A stretch of DNA of 15,512 bases from Candidatus Cloacimonadota bacterium (GCA_023228285.1 JALOBM010000050.1:1-15512), one strand, 5' to 3'. Positions 1 through 7,924 are shown, counted from the stretch's first letter. Translations and numbers: made by a program. The notes: a model not told the origin generated them from the letters alone.

Positions 1-30
1 GTTGTTATTCCTTGCCTAAAGCATAAAGCA

Positions 31-58
31 ACAATAATATACGAGGTGTTTTTGTCAA
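31..58 (-). promoter_or_regulatory. Putative leftward sigma-70-type promoter
   Basis: On the minus strand a perfect -35 hexamer TTGACA (58 to 53) is followed after 16 nt by TATTGT (36 to 31), which matches TATAAT at four of six positions. An alternative TATATT lies only 11 nt after TTGACA, too close for a standard promoter. It would drive a gene to the left of the window. The same 13-mer containing this -35 box recurs upstream of the tRNA-Ala gene, which supports a promoter role. Promoter consensus in this lineage is not known to me, so the call is tentative. Confidence 0.35.
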
Positions 59-136
59 GAAGTATTTTAAGCTATTTTACTGCCTCTCAATCACATGGGC
101 TACTGGGAAAGATTAGCAGATAAAAGTTCATAAAAC

Positions 137-164
137 AAGGGAATCGTAAATTCGGTTCCCTTTT
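137..164. terminator. Putative bidirectional intrinsic terminator
   Basis: AAGGGAATCG (137-146) pairs with CGGTTCCCTT (153-162): a 10-bp stem with one G-U pair and a 6-nt loop. On the plus strand the stem runs into TTTTG; on the minus strand it is followed by GTTTTATG. It could end the minus-strand operon whose last gene is manA, about 150 nt after its stop codon, or act in both directions. Neither U-tract is long, so efficiency is uncertain. Confidence 0.5.
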
Positions 165-171
165 GTATAAT

Positions 172-249
172 GAGTGCTGAAGCTGATATAAAGCTGTTAT
201 CATGCAGTGTTCACTCGATGATAACGGGATCATATCTACTTCGGCACTC
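172..249. repeat. 78-bp imperfect palindrome
   Basis: Symmetric about 210/211. The outer arms GAGTGCTGAAG (172-182) and CTTCGGCACTC (239-249) pair over 11 bp with one G-U. GATAT (185-189) pairs with ATATC (232-236). GTTATCAT (196-203) pairs perfectly with ATGATAAC (218-225). The centre AGTG-TT-CACT (206-215) is itself palindromic. The mismatches are symmetric internal loops, so the element folds as one long rod. The plus strand continues with CTTTTTG, so it could also terminate rightward transcription, but no rightward gene is visible. Its nature (mobile-element remnant, structured RNA, protein-binding site) is unknown. Confidence 0.6.
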
Positions 250-311
250 CTTTTTGTTATGAGCGTGAGTAGATAGCGGAGGACTACTGGCAGCAGTATG
301 ACGAGCGGGTT

Positions 312-1457
312 CTACGCCAGGGCAGAGCATGCCATCACTAAATCTGCTTTGCCCTTCAAATCCACATCCTGTTGAGCTGCTGGGATTATCGCGGCATCAC
401 CTTGCTTGAGATGCAGGATTTCTTCTTCGCAGATCATTTGGCATTCACCTTCCAAGGCAAGAACAATGCGCGCACCTTTCTGCCGTGGAAGGGAAAACTC
501 GCCATTCAGACGGATGCGGGAAAGCAGAAAGTCGTCCACAGGAACTTGATAATGCACAATATCTCCGTATGAATCTCCAGAGCTTATTATCTGCGCTTTG
601 TATGGCTCGTTCCGCATTACTCCAAGTAGCTCTTCTACATCGATGTGTTTGGGACTCAATCCTGCTCTTAGTACATTGTCTCCGGATGCCATTATCTCGA
701 TCCCGGCTCCTTCCAGGTAAGCGTGAATGATGCCTGCCTCCAAGAAGATTGCTTCAAATGGTTGCAGGCAGATCAGGTTCAGAAACATGGGGGAGAGTAC
801 CGACGGATCCTGAGGATATAGCTGTAGAAGCTTTTTACTCCAGATTAGTTCATCCTGCCATTTGTCTTTCTTTGGCAGATTGCACAGGTGATCAGCCAAT
901 CCCGGTAAAGGCTTGCGTTGAAGGATTTCCCTGTACAGAAAAGTAAAACCTTCGGAATCTGGTCCTTGGGCAAAGTCTGTGAAGCTTTCAAAAAGATTGT
1001 TCAGGCCAAAGTAAGTAAAAATCTCCACAATCTCCGGGTATTCACGAATACCGCAGAGCGCATGGAAGGGCGTGAGCGCAAGTATCATCTCCGGTTTGTG
1101 ATTTCTGTCCCGATAGTTGCGATTGGGGGCATCCAAAGGGATCTTCAAAGCGTTTTCGCGTTCAAAACCGATCTCCGCCTGGTGTTTCGAGGGGTGAACC
1201 TGGATCGAGAGCGCTTCCCGGGCAGCGAGGATCTTCAATAGGAAAGGTAGTTCGGTTTTCTCTTTGCCCAACCAATACACGGGATTTTCCGAAATGGCAT
1301 GATTCAAATATCTATTATCTGCCAAAGAGGGTGCTTTGGGATGAGCTGAATACCAGGCTTCAGCCAAAGCTCCTGTTTCGTGAATCTTCAGAAAGTTTTG
1401 AATAAAAGTATGTGATCCCCAGTCATATCGTTGTAGGGCAGGCAGAATATAATTCAT
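312..1457 (-). CDS. manA: Mannose-6-phosphate isomerase, class I
   Basis: A 381-residue cytoplasmic zinc enzyme that interconverts fructose 6-phosphate and mannose 6-phosphate, the entry to mannose and GDP-mannose-derived sugars. The class I signature YRDRNHKPEM is at 115-124. The expected metal ligands are visible: Gln86 and His88 in SIQVHP, Glu123 in KPEM and His245 in EAGIIHAYL. The active-site arginine region NVLRAGLSPKHID is at 261-273. A C-terminal cupin-like segment (about 320-375) completes the family, and length is normal to slightly short. The ATG has a strong AGGAGG site, and that site overlaps the end of the MBOAT gene, whose stop lies 8 nt upstream. It is the last gene of the operon and presumably supplies sugar precursors for the glycan that the upstream genes modify; that link is inference. 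Confidence 0.93.
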   Translation of the reverse strand: MNYILPALQRYDWGSHTFIQNFLKIHETGALAEAWYSAHPKAPSLADNRYLNHAISENPVYWLGKEKTELPFLLKILAAREALSIQVHPSKHQAEIGFERENALKIPLDAPNRNYRDRNHKPEMILALTPFHALCGIREYPEIVEIFTYFGLNNLFESFTDFAQGPDSEGFTFLYREILQRKPLPGLADHLCNLPKKDKWQDELIWSKKLLQLYPQDPSVLSPMFLNLICLQPFEAIFLEAGIIHAYLEGAGIEIMASGDNVLRAGLSPKHIDVEELLGVMRNEPYKAQIISSGDSYGDIVHYQVPVDDFLLSRIRLNGEFSLPRQKGARIVLALEGECQMICEEEILHLKQGDAAIIPAAQQDVDLKGKADLVMACSALA

Positions 1458-1465
1458 TGATCCTC

Positions 1466-2929
1466 CTAAAACTGGAAGTAGATAAAGGGTTGGATATCTG
1501 CACTACGTGCTTGGAAGAGAAGCCATATTACCAATGACATCAAAAGAGACTGTAATGGCAAAGGTAATTTGTAGAGGAATCTCTGATAGTGTTTTTCCCA
1601 GCTATCTGGTTGCCAGTGTGCCAAAAAGCCAATTACAATCAGGAATGCAATCACGCTGTACTCATTGATCCACTGACTGAATAGAGCAGCATTGAAGGAT
1701 GTAGTGATGCGCTTGATAATGTTGAGGGAATTCTCGAAGCTATTGCTGCGGAAGAATATCCAACTGAAGCAGACAAAATGGAAGGTAATGATAGTACTGA
1801 AGATCTGGATGACGCGGTTTTTTGCCAGTTTGGTATTGATCCAGGCTTTGTCCAGCACCAGAGCTACACCGTGCATACCTCCCCAAAACACAAAGTTCCA
1901 ACTGGCACCGTGCCACAATCCGCCCAGAAGCATTGTTGTCATCAGATTCATATGCTGGCGGATTTTTCCTTTGCGATTGCCACCCAAAGGTATGTAGAGA
2001 TAATCTCTCAACCAGGAGGAAAGTGAGATATGCCATCTCCGCCAGAAATCCGTAATACTATGCGCTTTGTAGGGACTGTTGAAGTTTATAGGAAGATCAA
2101 AACCCAATAGAGCTGCCAAGCCGATGGCGATGTCGGAATAACCGCTGAAATCGCAGTAAATCTGCAGGGCGTAGGCATAAACGCCAAAGAGATTCTCCAT
2201 GCCCGAAAAGAGCATGGGATTGTCGAAAACCCTATCCACGAAATTTACCGATAGATAGTCGGCAATAATCCCTTTCTTCAGTAAACCGGCAAAGATCAGC
2301 ACCAAAGCTCTTGATATTGTATCCTTATCAAGATGTATCTCCCGGTTGATCTGAGGGATAAAGTAGCTGGCGCGTACGATTGGGCCTGCTACCAGTTGGG
2401 GGAAGAAGGATACAAAAAAGGCGAAGTCTTTGAAGCTATGGATAGGTTTCAGCTTGCCAAAATAGACGTCGAGTGTGTAGCTCCAGGTCTGGAAAGTAAA
2501 GAAACTGATCCCGACCGGCAGAAAGATGTCCATGGCAGGTAAGCTGCCACCGGAGATCTGGTTTATGGTCTCAATTATGAAATTCGTATATTTATAATAA
2601 CCCAGAGTACCCAGATTCCAGATCAGGCTGCACATCAGCCATGCTCTCTTTGAAGCTTGTTTCTTGCTTTTGTATATTGCATGACCCAGGTAAAAATTCA
2701 CAGCGGCAGTGATCAGCAAAAGACATACGAAGAGACCGGAAGTCTTGAAGTAAAAATATAGTGAGGCTATTAGCAGATACCATGTTCTGGTCTGATACCG
2801 ATTTGCCAATAGGGGATAAAACAGTATTACTACAATGAAAAAGAAGAGGAAGAAGGTACTGTTGAACAACAGCGGATTCTGTGGATCGTAATTCATGGTG
2901 CTAAGAACCTGATTTAGAATGTGTTGCAC
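1466..2929 (-). CDS. MBOAT-family membrane O-acyltransferase (AlgI/PatA-like)
   Basis: A polytopic inner-membrane protein with many hydrophobic segments. By family precedent it passes acetyl groups across the membrane for O-acetylation of an extracytoplasmic polymer. Seen directly, numbered from the GTG start: the QIYCDFSGYSDIAIG segment at about 256-270, the hallmark DFWRRWHISLS (294-304), and GGLWHGASWNFVFWG (336-350) carrying the presumed catalytic His340. The C-terminus PFIYFQF is typical of Bacteroidetes-type members, so the protein is complete at about 487 residues. Start: I favour the GTG at 2929, which overlaps the upstream stop (TAGTG) and has an AGGA site. An ATG at 2896 has no clear site. 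A further upstream ATG at 3061 lies inside the preceding gene and would add a non-hydrophobic extension. Two SGNH hydrolase genes lie directly upstream, the usual partners. Substrate unknown. Confidence 0.9.
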   Translation of the reverse strand: MQHILNQVLSTMNYDPQNPLLFNSTFFLFFFIVVILFYPLLANRYQTRTWYLLIASLYFYFKTSGLFVCLLLITAAVNFYLGHAIYKSKKQASKRAWLMCSLIWNLGTLGYYKYTNFIIETINQISGGSLPAMDIFLPVGISFFTFQTWSYTLDVYFGKLKPIHSFKDFAFFVSFFPQLVAGPIVRASYFIPQINREIHLDKDTISRALVLIFAGLLKKGIIADYLSVNFVDRVFDNPMLFSGMENLFGVYAYALQIYCDFSGYSDIAIGLAALLGFDLPINFNSPYKAHSITDFWRRWHISLSSWLRDYLYIPLGGNRKGKIRQHMNLMTTMLLGGLWHGASWNFVFWGGMHGVALVLDKAWINTKLAKNRVIQIFSTIITFHFVCFSWIFFRSNSFENSLNIIKRITTSFNAALFSQWINEYSVIAFLIVIGFLAHWQPDSWEKHYQRFLYKLPLPLQSLLMSLVIWLLFQARSADIQPFIYFQF

Positions 2930-4215
2930 TAGTTGTTCCTCGTCTCGGAAAAAGTCTTGTAACCCTTTATCAGCGCTTGGTAAAAGAGGTGTCCCTGCAG
3001 CATATACCCCTTTGGAGTAAAATGAAGATGGTCCTTCGCCGCCATTGAGTTTGAGCGCCATTTCACAATGCTGCCAGCTCCACCCATCACCTCATACAGA
3101 TCCCAAAATGCGTGTCCATGCTCTTCAGCATAGGCGCGGATAATGTCGGCCACATTCACGATGTCCCGGTTTGTCTTGCCAGCTTTGCGTGAATCAGGCG
3201 GCAGAGTAAACAGGATAGGAGTATCTAGATTACTCTCTTCCAGCCTGGTCATAAAGCTTAAAAGATTCTTTCGAAACACTTCAGCACGAAATTTCCCCTG
3301 GGCGTCGTTTGTACCCAGGGAAATCAGGATCAGATCAGGTTTCAATAGCGGTATCTGCTCAAACATCATATCCTGATCTACCAATGTGTAAAAACCTGCG
3401 CCATTCACTCCCATAGAGTGATACAACAGGCCTGCTTCGTCCCGCTCCAGGCTGATGCCATACAGTTCGCTCATATCCTGCGGTAAGTGGATGTCGGCAG
3501 AATTTTCCAAACCTTGAAATAGAAGATGATGAATGGAGTATCCCTCAAGCTCACTTCGATCCAGGCTAATGGTATTCACTTGGTTTTCTAAAACCATTCT
3601 GGCATCTTTGTTGGCATATAGCTTTGCTTGATCGAAAGTGCATTCTATCTTGAAGAATGAATTGGTCTTTATCTTCAGTTCAGATTCAGCCTGATTGGCG
3701 AGAGTATATCCGCTAAGGCTGCGGGGATTATCGATGCGGCGAAAGCTGTTTTTGGAGCTTATCTGATAATCATCAGGCTGATTTGTCCCGGATAGCCTGT
3801 AGGGAAAGATCAAGCCCCGTCCGGCATTTCCAAAATACTTTTGCAGAGCACTGCGTGCCGTTCCGCTAAAATACCCGCTTTGCATATGGGAATCACCAAT
3901 CTGAAATATCGTAACCTGATCGCGGAGTCCGTTGCGCAATTGCAGCAGCTTCATATAAAAAGGTTCCAGAGCGCCTTGATCGTTCTCCAACACATTCTTT
4001 GCGGGATCGATAAACTTGTAGCTTTTCAGGTAGGTATCGCTATCTAAAAGTAAGTAATAGCTTTGGATGAATTCTTCCAGAGTATCGAGGTCTTCCGGGT
4101 ATTCCTCTTCACTAAAGATATCGGGTTCGTGTTCCACGCCGGATTTGGCAAAACTGAGTAAAAACAAAGATCCGAAGAGCATCAGCACCATCAGGAATGC
4201 TTCTTTCTTTCTCAA
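2929..4215 (-). CDS. SGNH/GDSL-type hydrolase or acetyltransferase partner of MBOAT
   Basis: A 428-residue protein with one N-terminal hydrophobic segment (about 6-24), so exported or membrane-anchored in the periplasm. All SGNH blocks are present: IGDSHMQSG with nucleophile Ser109, GVNGAG (269-274), the block III motif LGTND with Asn303, and the DHLHF pair Asp395/His398 at the C-terminus. Such proteins beside MBOAT genes (as with AlgJ/AlgX or PatB) act as O-acetyltransferases or esterases on surface glycans. The start is a TTG at 4215 that overlaps the upstream TGA as TTGA, with a GAGG site 8 nt away, so translation is probably coupled to the previous gene. An internal ATG at residue 9 is the alternative. 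The downstream MBOAT begins at its stop codon. Confidence 0.85.
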   Translation of the reverse strand: MRKKEAFLMVLMLFGSLFLLSFAKSGVEHEPDIFSEEEYPEDLDTLEEFIQSYYLLLDSDTYLKSYKFIDPAKNVLENDQGALEPFYMKLLQLRNGLRDQVTIFQIGDSHMQSGYFSGTARSALQKYFGNAGRGLIFPYRLSGTNQPDDYQISSKNSFRRIDNPRSLSGYTLANQAESELKIKTNSFFKIECTFDQAKLYANKDARMVLENQVNTISLDRSELEGYSIHHLLFQGLENSADIHLPQDMSELYGISLERDEAGLLYHSMGVNGAGFYTLVDQDMMFEQIPLLKPDLILISLGTNDAQGKFRAEVFRKNLLSFMTRLEESNLDTPILFTLPPDSRKAGKTNRDIVNVADIIRAYAEEHGHAFWDLYEVMGGAGSIVKWRSNSMAAKDHLHFTPKGYMLQGHLFYQALIKGYKTFSETRNN

Positions 4216-5669
4216 TTCTCTTTCCTCAAAAAATCTATCAGAAGTTCTGCGATTTTATCTGCTCCACGTCTGGTAAAATGAGTAAAGTCCTTTCCGGCCA
4301 GGGGAGGATTTTGGTGTACATAGCCTAGCATGGAGTTGTATCCCCCCATAGCTTCATAGAGATTCCAGAAGGCACAACCGGTATCCAGGGCTACATCACC
4401 TTGAGCTTTTACCAATAACGGAATATCGGGAGAGGTCTTGTACACTCCATGGTCTTTGATGCTGCGATCATGAACACTTACAACTAATATCGGTACATCT
4501 TTCAGCGCTTTCTGCAGATGGCGGATCGTGCGGGTCATGGCAAGTTTGTAATTCTCATAATTGGTATTTTTGGGATTCGAGATATTCCCGCCATATTGCA
4601 TCACTACCAGGTCGTAATCCAGATACCTTTGAAAGGCTGAGAGAGTGTTTTCGTGAATGCGCTGAAAGTATAATCCCGAATAGCCCCGGATGGGGAAGTT
4701 ATCTACATACACACCTTTATCTTCGTCAAAGGATACACCGTAGAGGTGGATGGGATCATGAGCAGAAAACTCTAGCTTCAGGGTAGTGATCGGGCTATCG
4801 GGACTGATATCCAGGGCATGAAGCTCATCTCCGCTCTCCAGAGTCTTATGTTCATATGGACCTGAGTTGTAGCTTACCTTTACTACAGAACTCTCTGAGG
4901 CATGGCTGTAAAAAAGCTTGATTCGGGTGAATACAGGGGAGCCGCCGGCATTTCCTGCTCCCTTGTATTCCACCCAGGGATCGTAATCTACATAGAATCG
5001 GGTGATCTCTGTCCGTGGTTCTTCCGTCTCTTTGGTAGCCAGACTGTCTGCGCGGAGACTGTCTGCACTGAACAGAGTATCGGTAGCCACAGGGCTGATC
5101 GTTTTGCTGGCAACATAATAGGGACGAGGGATAAAAGTATAACCGGTAATGCCTAGAGAAACATCATTCTTGTCCAGATTCATAAAGGAGATGCTTTCCC
5201 AATTTCTAGAAAACTTGTGTTGGATGGTTTGCCGGAATCCGGATACGATGGATGTAATCGGCATCATCCCTACACCCTGTCCGCCATATACGCTCTGCAA
5301 TTTATAGCGGAGGGGCGCAGTAAGCAAGTCGCCTTCGATAATAGAATCGCTATAATAAGCTATGCGTATATGCTTTTCTCTCTTGCCCAATAGAGAGGAA
5401 TCAAACAAGGGACTTTGCCCTGTTATGGGGCTCATTGATCTCATTTTTTGAATGAAGGGGCGCAACTCCTTGGACGCATGCTCCGGGGTTTTGTGATGCA
5501 TGGTCAGGCTATCTACGGGAGCCTGTTTATCGAATAGCGCTTCAAACCAACTCATCTTGCGGATGGGGAAGATGTCGTTGCTATAGGCAGGTAGGAGCTT
5601 TGCCAATACTCCAGTAAAAAACGCCGCCATCAAGAGGAGGGCGGCGGGTCTTACAAAATCTCGATTCAT
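4212..5669 (-). CDS. Divergent SGNH-fold hydrolase-like exported protein
   Basis: A 485-residue protein with an N-terminal hydrophobic segment (about 8-25), so probably anchored with its bulk in the periplasm. The SGNH catalytic set is recognisable but altered. Block I reads YYSDSIIEGD in place of GDS, keeping Asp108 and Ser109. Block III reads QYGGN with Asn362. The final pair is KDFTHF with Asp461 and His464. A beta-rich insert (about 220-320, with FYVDYDPWVEYKG and LKLEFSAHD) resembles a carbohydrate-binding jelly-roll. It pairs with the following canonical SGNH protein and the MBOAT in what looks like an O-acetylation unit. No good Shine-Dalgarno site is seen before the ATG, 30 nt after the transketolase stop. 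Whether it is an active enzyme is unproven. Confidence 0.78.
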   Translation of the reverse strand: MNRDFVRPAALLLMAAFFTGVLAKLLPAYSNDIFPIRKMSWFEALFDKQAPVDSLTMHHKTPEHASKELRPFIQKMRSMSPITGQSPLFDSSLLGKREKHIRIAYYSDSIIEGDLLTAPLRYKLQSVYGGQGVGMMPITSIVSGFRQTIQHKFSRNWESISFMNLDKNDVSLGITGYTFIPRPYYVASKTISPVATDTLFSADSLRADSLATKETEEPRTEITRFYVDYDPWVEYKGAGNAGGSPVFTRIKLFYSHASESSVVKVSYNSGPYEHKTLESGDELHALDISPDSPITTLKLEFSAHDPIHLYGVSFDEDKGVYVDNFPIRGYSGLYFQRIHENTLSAFQRYLDYDLVVMQYGGNISNPKNTNYENYKLAMTRTIRHLQKALKDVPILVVSVHDRSIKDHGVYKTSPDIPLLVKAQGDVALDTGCAFWNLYEAMGGYNSMLGYVHQNPPLAGKDFTHFTRRGADKIAELLIDFLRKEN

Positions 5670-5699
5670 AGATGCTTGTATCCAATTTTTGAATCAATT

Positions 5700-7589
5700 T
5701 TAGTTAAGGGCTTTCCGTATTCTTCCAATCAAAGAAACGCTATCCAGCCCATAAGCTTTATACAACTCCTCAGACTCACCGGAACAGGGATATGAATCTA
5801 CTCCAATGGGGATTAGTGTGCTCCTCACACCTGTTTCGATCATCACTCTAGCTATTGTGCTGGCCAAACCACCATGGATGCTATGGTCTTCAACGCTGAT
5901 GATCGGCCCTTTTCGTGCTGCTTCTGTGATAAGCTTTGCCGGGATATCCAGAGGGCAGGATACCACTATCAGTTCCACAAACAGCCCTTCTTCCCGCAAT
6001 ACATCTACGGCCTTCAAAGCACGTGCTGTGGGAGTGCCACACACAAATACACTGCCTCTGTCTCCGATCCGCAATACATCAGCTTTGCCATATTCGAAGC
6101 AATAATCCGTGTTGTAATACACTTCTCCATCCTGATCTTTCAGAATGGGCAGCTTGGAACGTCCCATCGTCACTATATAGTTTCCGGGTTTGTCAATCAG
6201 CCAACGGATCACGCGGTCAGTTTGATTGGCATCTGCCGGACATATTATCCTGGTATCAAAGAGATTGCGGGCAAGAGAGATATAGTCTACACACTGATGT
6301 GTCTTGCCATCTGCGCCTACATCAATCCCGACATGAGTAACCACGGTTTTCAGATTAGTGTGATTGATATCGTTCAAACGTTGCATATTGTAGGTTTCAT
6401 CAATGCCAAACACACCAAAATCGGACCAGAAACACTGGATGCCCATAGTGGAAAGAGCTCCGCTGAGTACAGCTGCATGATGCTCCATAATGCCAGTCTG
6501 TAGAAAGCGTCCTGGCAGGGTATCACGGAATTCGCCAGTCTTCACACTGCCAGCAAGATCGCAATCGACTATTACTATAGGAGATTCATTGTCTTTATTC
6601 AGGATTCCCAGGTCAGCGATGGCTTTGCCCCAAGCGCTGCGGCAATCGCTATCCGAGCTGTATAACACTGGTTTTCCGGGTTTTAATTTGTATTCCGGAT
6701 GAAAATCTACCTTGGCTTTGCTTTCCTTTGGCTCATACGTGTCCCGCATCTGTTGGTACTTGCTGATTTCATTGGCTACACCGAGTTCGGTAAGTGCCTG
6801 GGCACATTGTTCTTTGGATAGTGTGGAGCCATGGTATTTGGCGTTGTTTTCCATGAAGCTTACGCCTTTGCCCATTATAGTGTGAGCAAGGATCATCACG
6901 GGGCTTCCGGCATTACGTGCGGTGTCCAGAGTCTGAAGAATCTGAGCGATATCATGACCGTTTACTTCCATCACCTGCCAACCGTCGGATTCCCAATTCT
7001 TGCGGATGTTCTGTGGCATCACCTCGTGGATGGAACCGGATATCTGCAATTGATTGTAGTCCACTATCGCCGTGAGGTTATCCAGCTTGAACTTGGAGGC
7101 AAAACGCCTTGCTTCGCTTAATTGCCCCTTTTGCTGTTCTCCGTCTCCCATTAGCACATAAACATGGCTGCCCAGATTCTTGATCTTGGAACCTATGGCA
7201 AAACCAGCAGCCGCAGAAAGACCTTGACCCAAGTTTCCAGTACTCCACTCCACACCGGGTACATCACGCTCTATGTGCCCTTCAAAGATGCTGCCAAACT
7301 TGCGAAACTGGTGTATTGCGTCATCAAGTGGGAAGTATCCCATGATGCCCAAAGTGCTGTAAACTGCCGGAGATATGTGCCCAATGGACACAACCATGCG
7401 ATCGCGTTCCTCCCACCCAGGGTATTCAGGATTGTGACGCATGGTGTTGTATATACATAACAGCATGTCTATGCTGGACATAGAGCCACCGGGATGGCCG
7501 CTGCCTGAAAGTGTGGTCATGTGCAATATCGCTTGTCGTGCTCTTAATGCTTGCTTTGTGATCTTGTCGATGAGTTCTACTCTACTCAC
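5700..7589 (-). CDS. tkt: Transketolase
   Basis: A complete single-chain transketolase (about 629 residues), a thiamine-diphosphate enzyme that moves two-carbon ketol units between sugar phosphates in the non-oxidative pentose phosphate pathway. Visible, numbered from the GTG start: SGSGHPGG with His31, GHISPAVY with His71, STGNLGQGLS at 117-125, the ThDP/metal motif from GDG (148-150) to Asn179, the catalytic glutamate in GIMEHH (Glu369), the cofactor-contacting DFGVFG (390-395), and DGKTHQ with His431. The GTG at 7589 is preferred because GAGGT stands 6 nt before it. An in-frame ATG at 7640 has no such site and adds 17 weakly conserved residues. It heads the operon that continues into the O-acylation genes and manA. 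A TTGACC at 7677 to 7672 may be part of its promoter. Confidence 0.93.
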   Translation of the reverse strand: MSRVELIDKITKQALRARQAILHMTTLSGSGHPGGSMSSIDMLLCIYNTMRHNPEYPGWEERDRMVVSIGHISPAVYSTLGIMGYFPLDDAIHQFRKFGSIFEGHIERDVPGVEWSTGNLGQGLSAAAGFAIGSKIKNLGSHVYVLMGDGEQQKGQLSEARRFASKFKLDNLTAIVDYNQLQISGSIHEVMPQNIRKNWESDGWQVMEVNGHDIAQILQTLDTARNAGSPVMILAHTIMGKGVSFMENNAKYHGSTLSKEQCAQALTELGVANEISKYQQMRDTYEPKESKAKVDFHPEYKLKPGKPVLYSSDSDCRSAWGKAIADLGILNKDNESPIVIVDCDLAGSVKTGEFRDTLPGRFLQTGIMEHHAAVLSGALSTMGIQCFWSDFGVFGIDETYNMQRLNDINHTNLKTVVTHVGIDVGADGKTHQCVDYISLARNLFDTRIICPADANQTDRVIRWLIDKPGNYIVTMGRSKLPILKDQDGEVYYNTDYCFEYGKADVLRIGDRGSVFVCGTPTARALKAVDVLREEGLFVELIVVSCPLDIPAKLITEAARKGPIISVEDHSIHGGLASTIARVMIETGVRSTLIPIGVDSYPCSGESEELYKAYGLDSVSLIGRIRKALN

Positions 7590-7808
7590 TCTATTACCTC
7601 TGTATTTATAGTTATCCGATTGTGATGATGGATATCCCATTTCAAATGCCAGATTAAATATGGGCGATTGCGGTCAAGGAAAAAATAGCAGTCTAAGGTC
7701 TATGATACTGGCTTGTAGTCCGGAACGTCTGCCTCTGGTCTATGAGAAGGCTGCATATGTAAAGACTGCTTAGATAGATTGCATGTGTAGGAATCTGCAC
7801 TGGACACG

Positions 7809-7840
7809 AAAAAAGCGACCTCAAGCTTTCCCAAGGTCGC
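7809..7840 (-). terminator. Intrinsic terminator of tRNA-Ala
   Basis: On the minus strand GCGACCT and AGGTCGC (7840 to 7834, 7821 to 7815) form a 7-bp GC-rich stem with a 12-nt loop, followed immediately by six T residues (7814 to 7809). It lies 8 nt past the CCA end of the tRNA-Ala gene and separates that transcript from the transketolase operon. Confidence 0.85.
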
Positions 7841-7848
7841 CTAATATT

Positions 7849-7924
7849 TGGTGGAGCATAGCGGGATCGAACCGCTGACCTCATGACTGCCAGTCATGCG
7901 CTCTCCCAGCTGAGCTAATGCCCC
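7849..7924 (-). tRNA. tRNA-Ala (anticodon GGC)
   Basis: A 76-nt cloverleaf. The acceptor stem GGGGCAT pairs with ATGCTCC and includes the G3-U70 pair that marks alanine tRNAs. The D-arm is GCTCAGCTGGGAGAGC. The anticodon stem CATGA/TCATG encloses loop CTGGCAG, giving anticodon GGC. The T-arm contains GGTTCGATCC, the discriminator is A, and CCA is encoded in the gene. A hairpin terminator follows 8 nt downstream. Confidence 0.97.

Larger units (their letters stand above)
1..311. other. Gene-free left edge
   Basis: No convincing coding region is visible on either strand; every frame is short and lacks a ribosome binding site joined to a recognisable protein. The stretch holds a putative leftward promoter (31-58), a terminator-like hairpin (137-162) and a long imperfect palindrome (172-249), each listed separately. 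It lies just downstream of the manA stop codon, so it is the trailer of the five-gene minus-strand operon and probably also the upstream region of a leftward gene outside the window. Confidence 0.6.

Noticed and set aside
100..235. Small minus-strand frame of about 50 codons starting near 235 after AAGGAG
   Set aside because: The AAGGAG is far from the ATG, the frame crosses both hairpins, and the translation shows no protein-like pattern.
172..249. Integron attC site
   Set aside because: The arms are not in the attC order (no R'' ending in AAC and R' beginning GTT at the outer ends) and there is no integron integrase or cassette nearby.
2930..3061. N-terminal extension of the MBOAT frame to an ATG at 3061
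   Set aside because: This part lies inside the upstream SGNH gene, is hydrophilic and low in family resemblance; the GTG at 2929 or ATG at 2896 fits the family start better.
5874..6503. Long plus-strand open frame (209 codons) opposite the transketolase gene
   Set aside because: It lies wholly antisense to a clear transketolase, has no family motifs and has an odd composition rich in His, Cys and Ile; it is a shadow of the real gene.
7697..7746. Direct repeat GGTCTATGA (two copies about 40 bp apart) upstream of transketolase
   Set aside because: Only 9 bp and two copies; it may be a regulator site but chance cannot be excluded without comparison.
7693..7884. Minus-strand open frame (63 codons) overlapping tRNA-Ala and its terminator
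   Set aside because: It runs through the tRNA and terminator, so it cannot be a normal coding gene.
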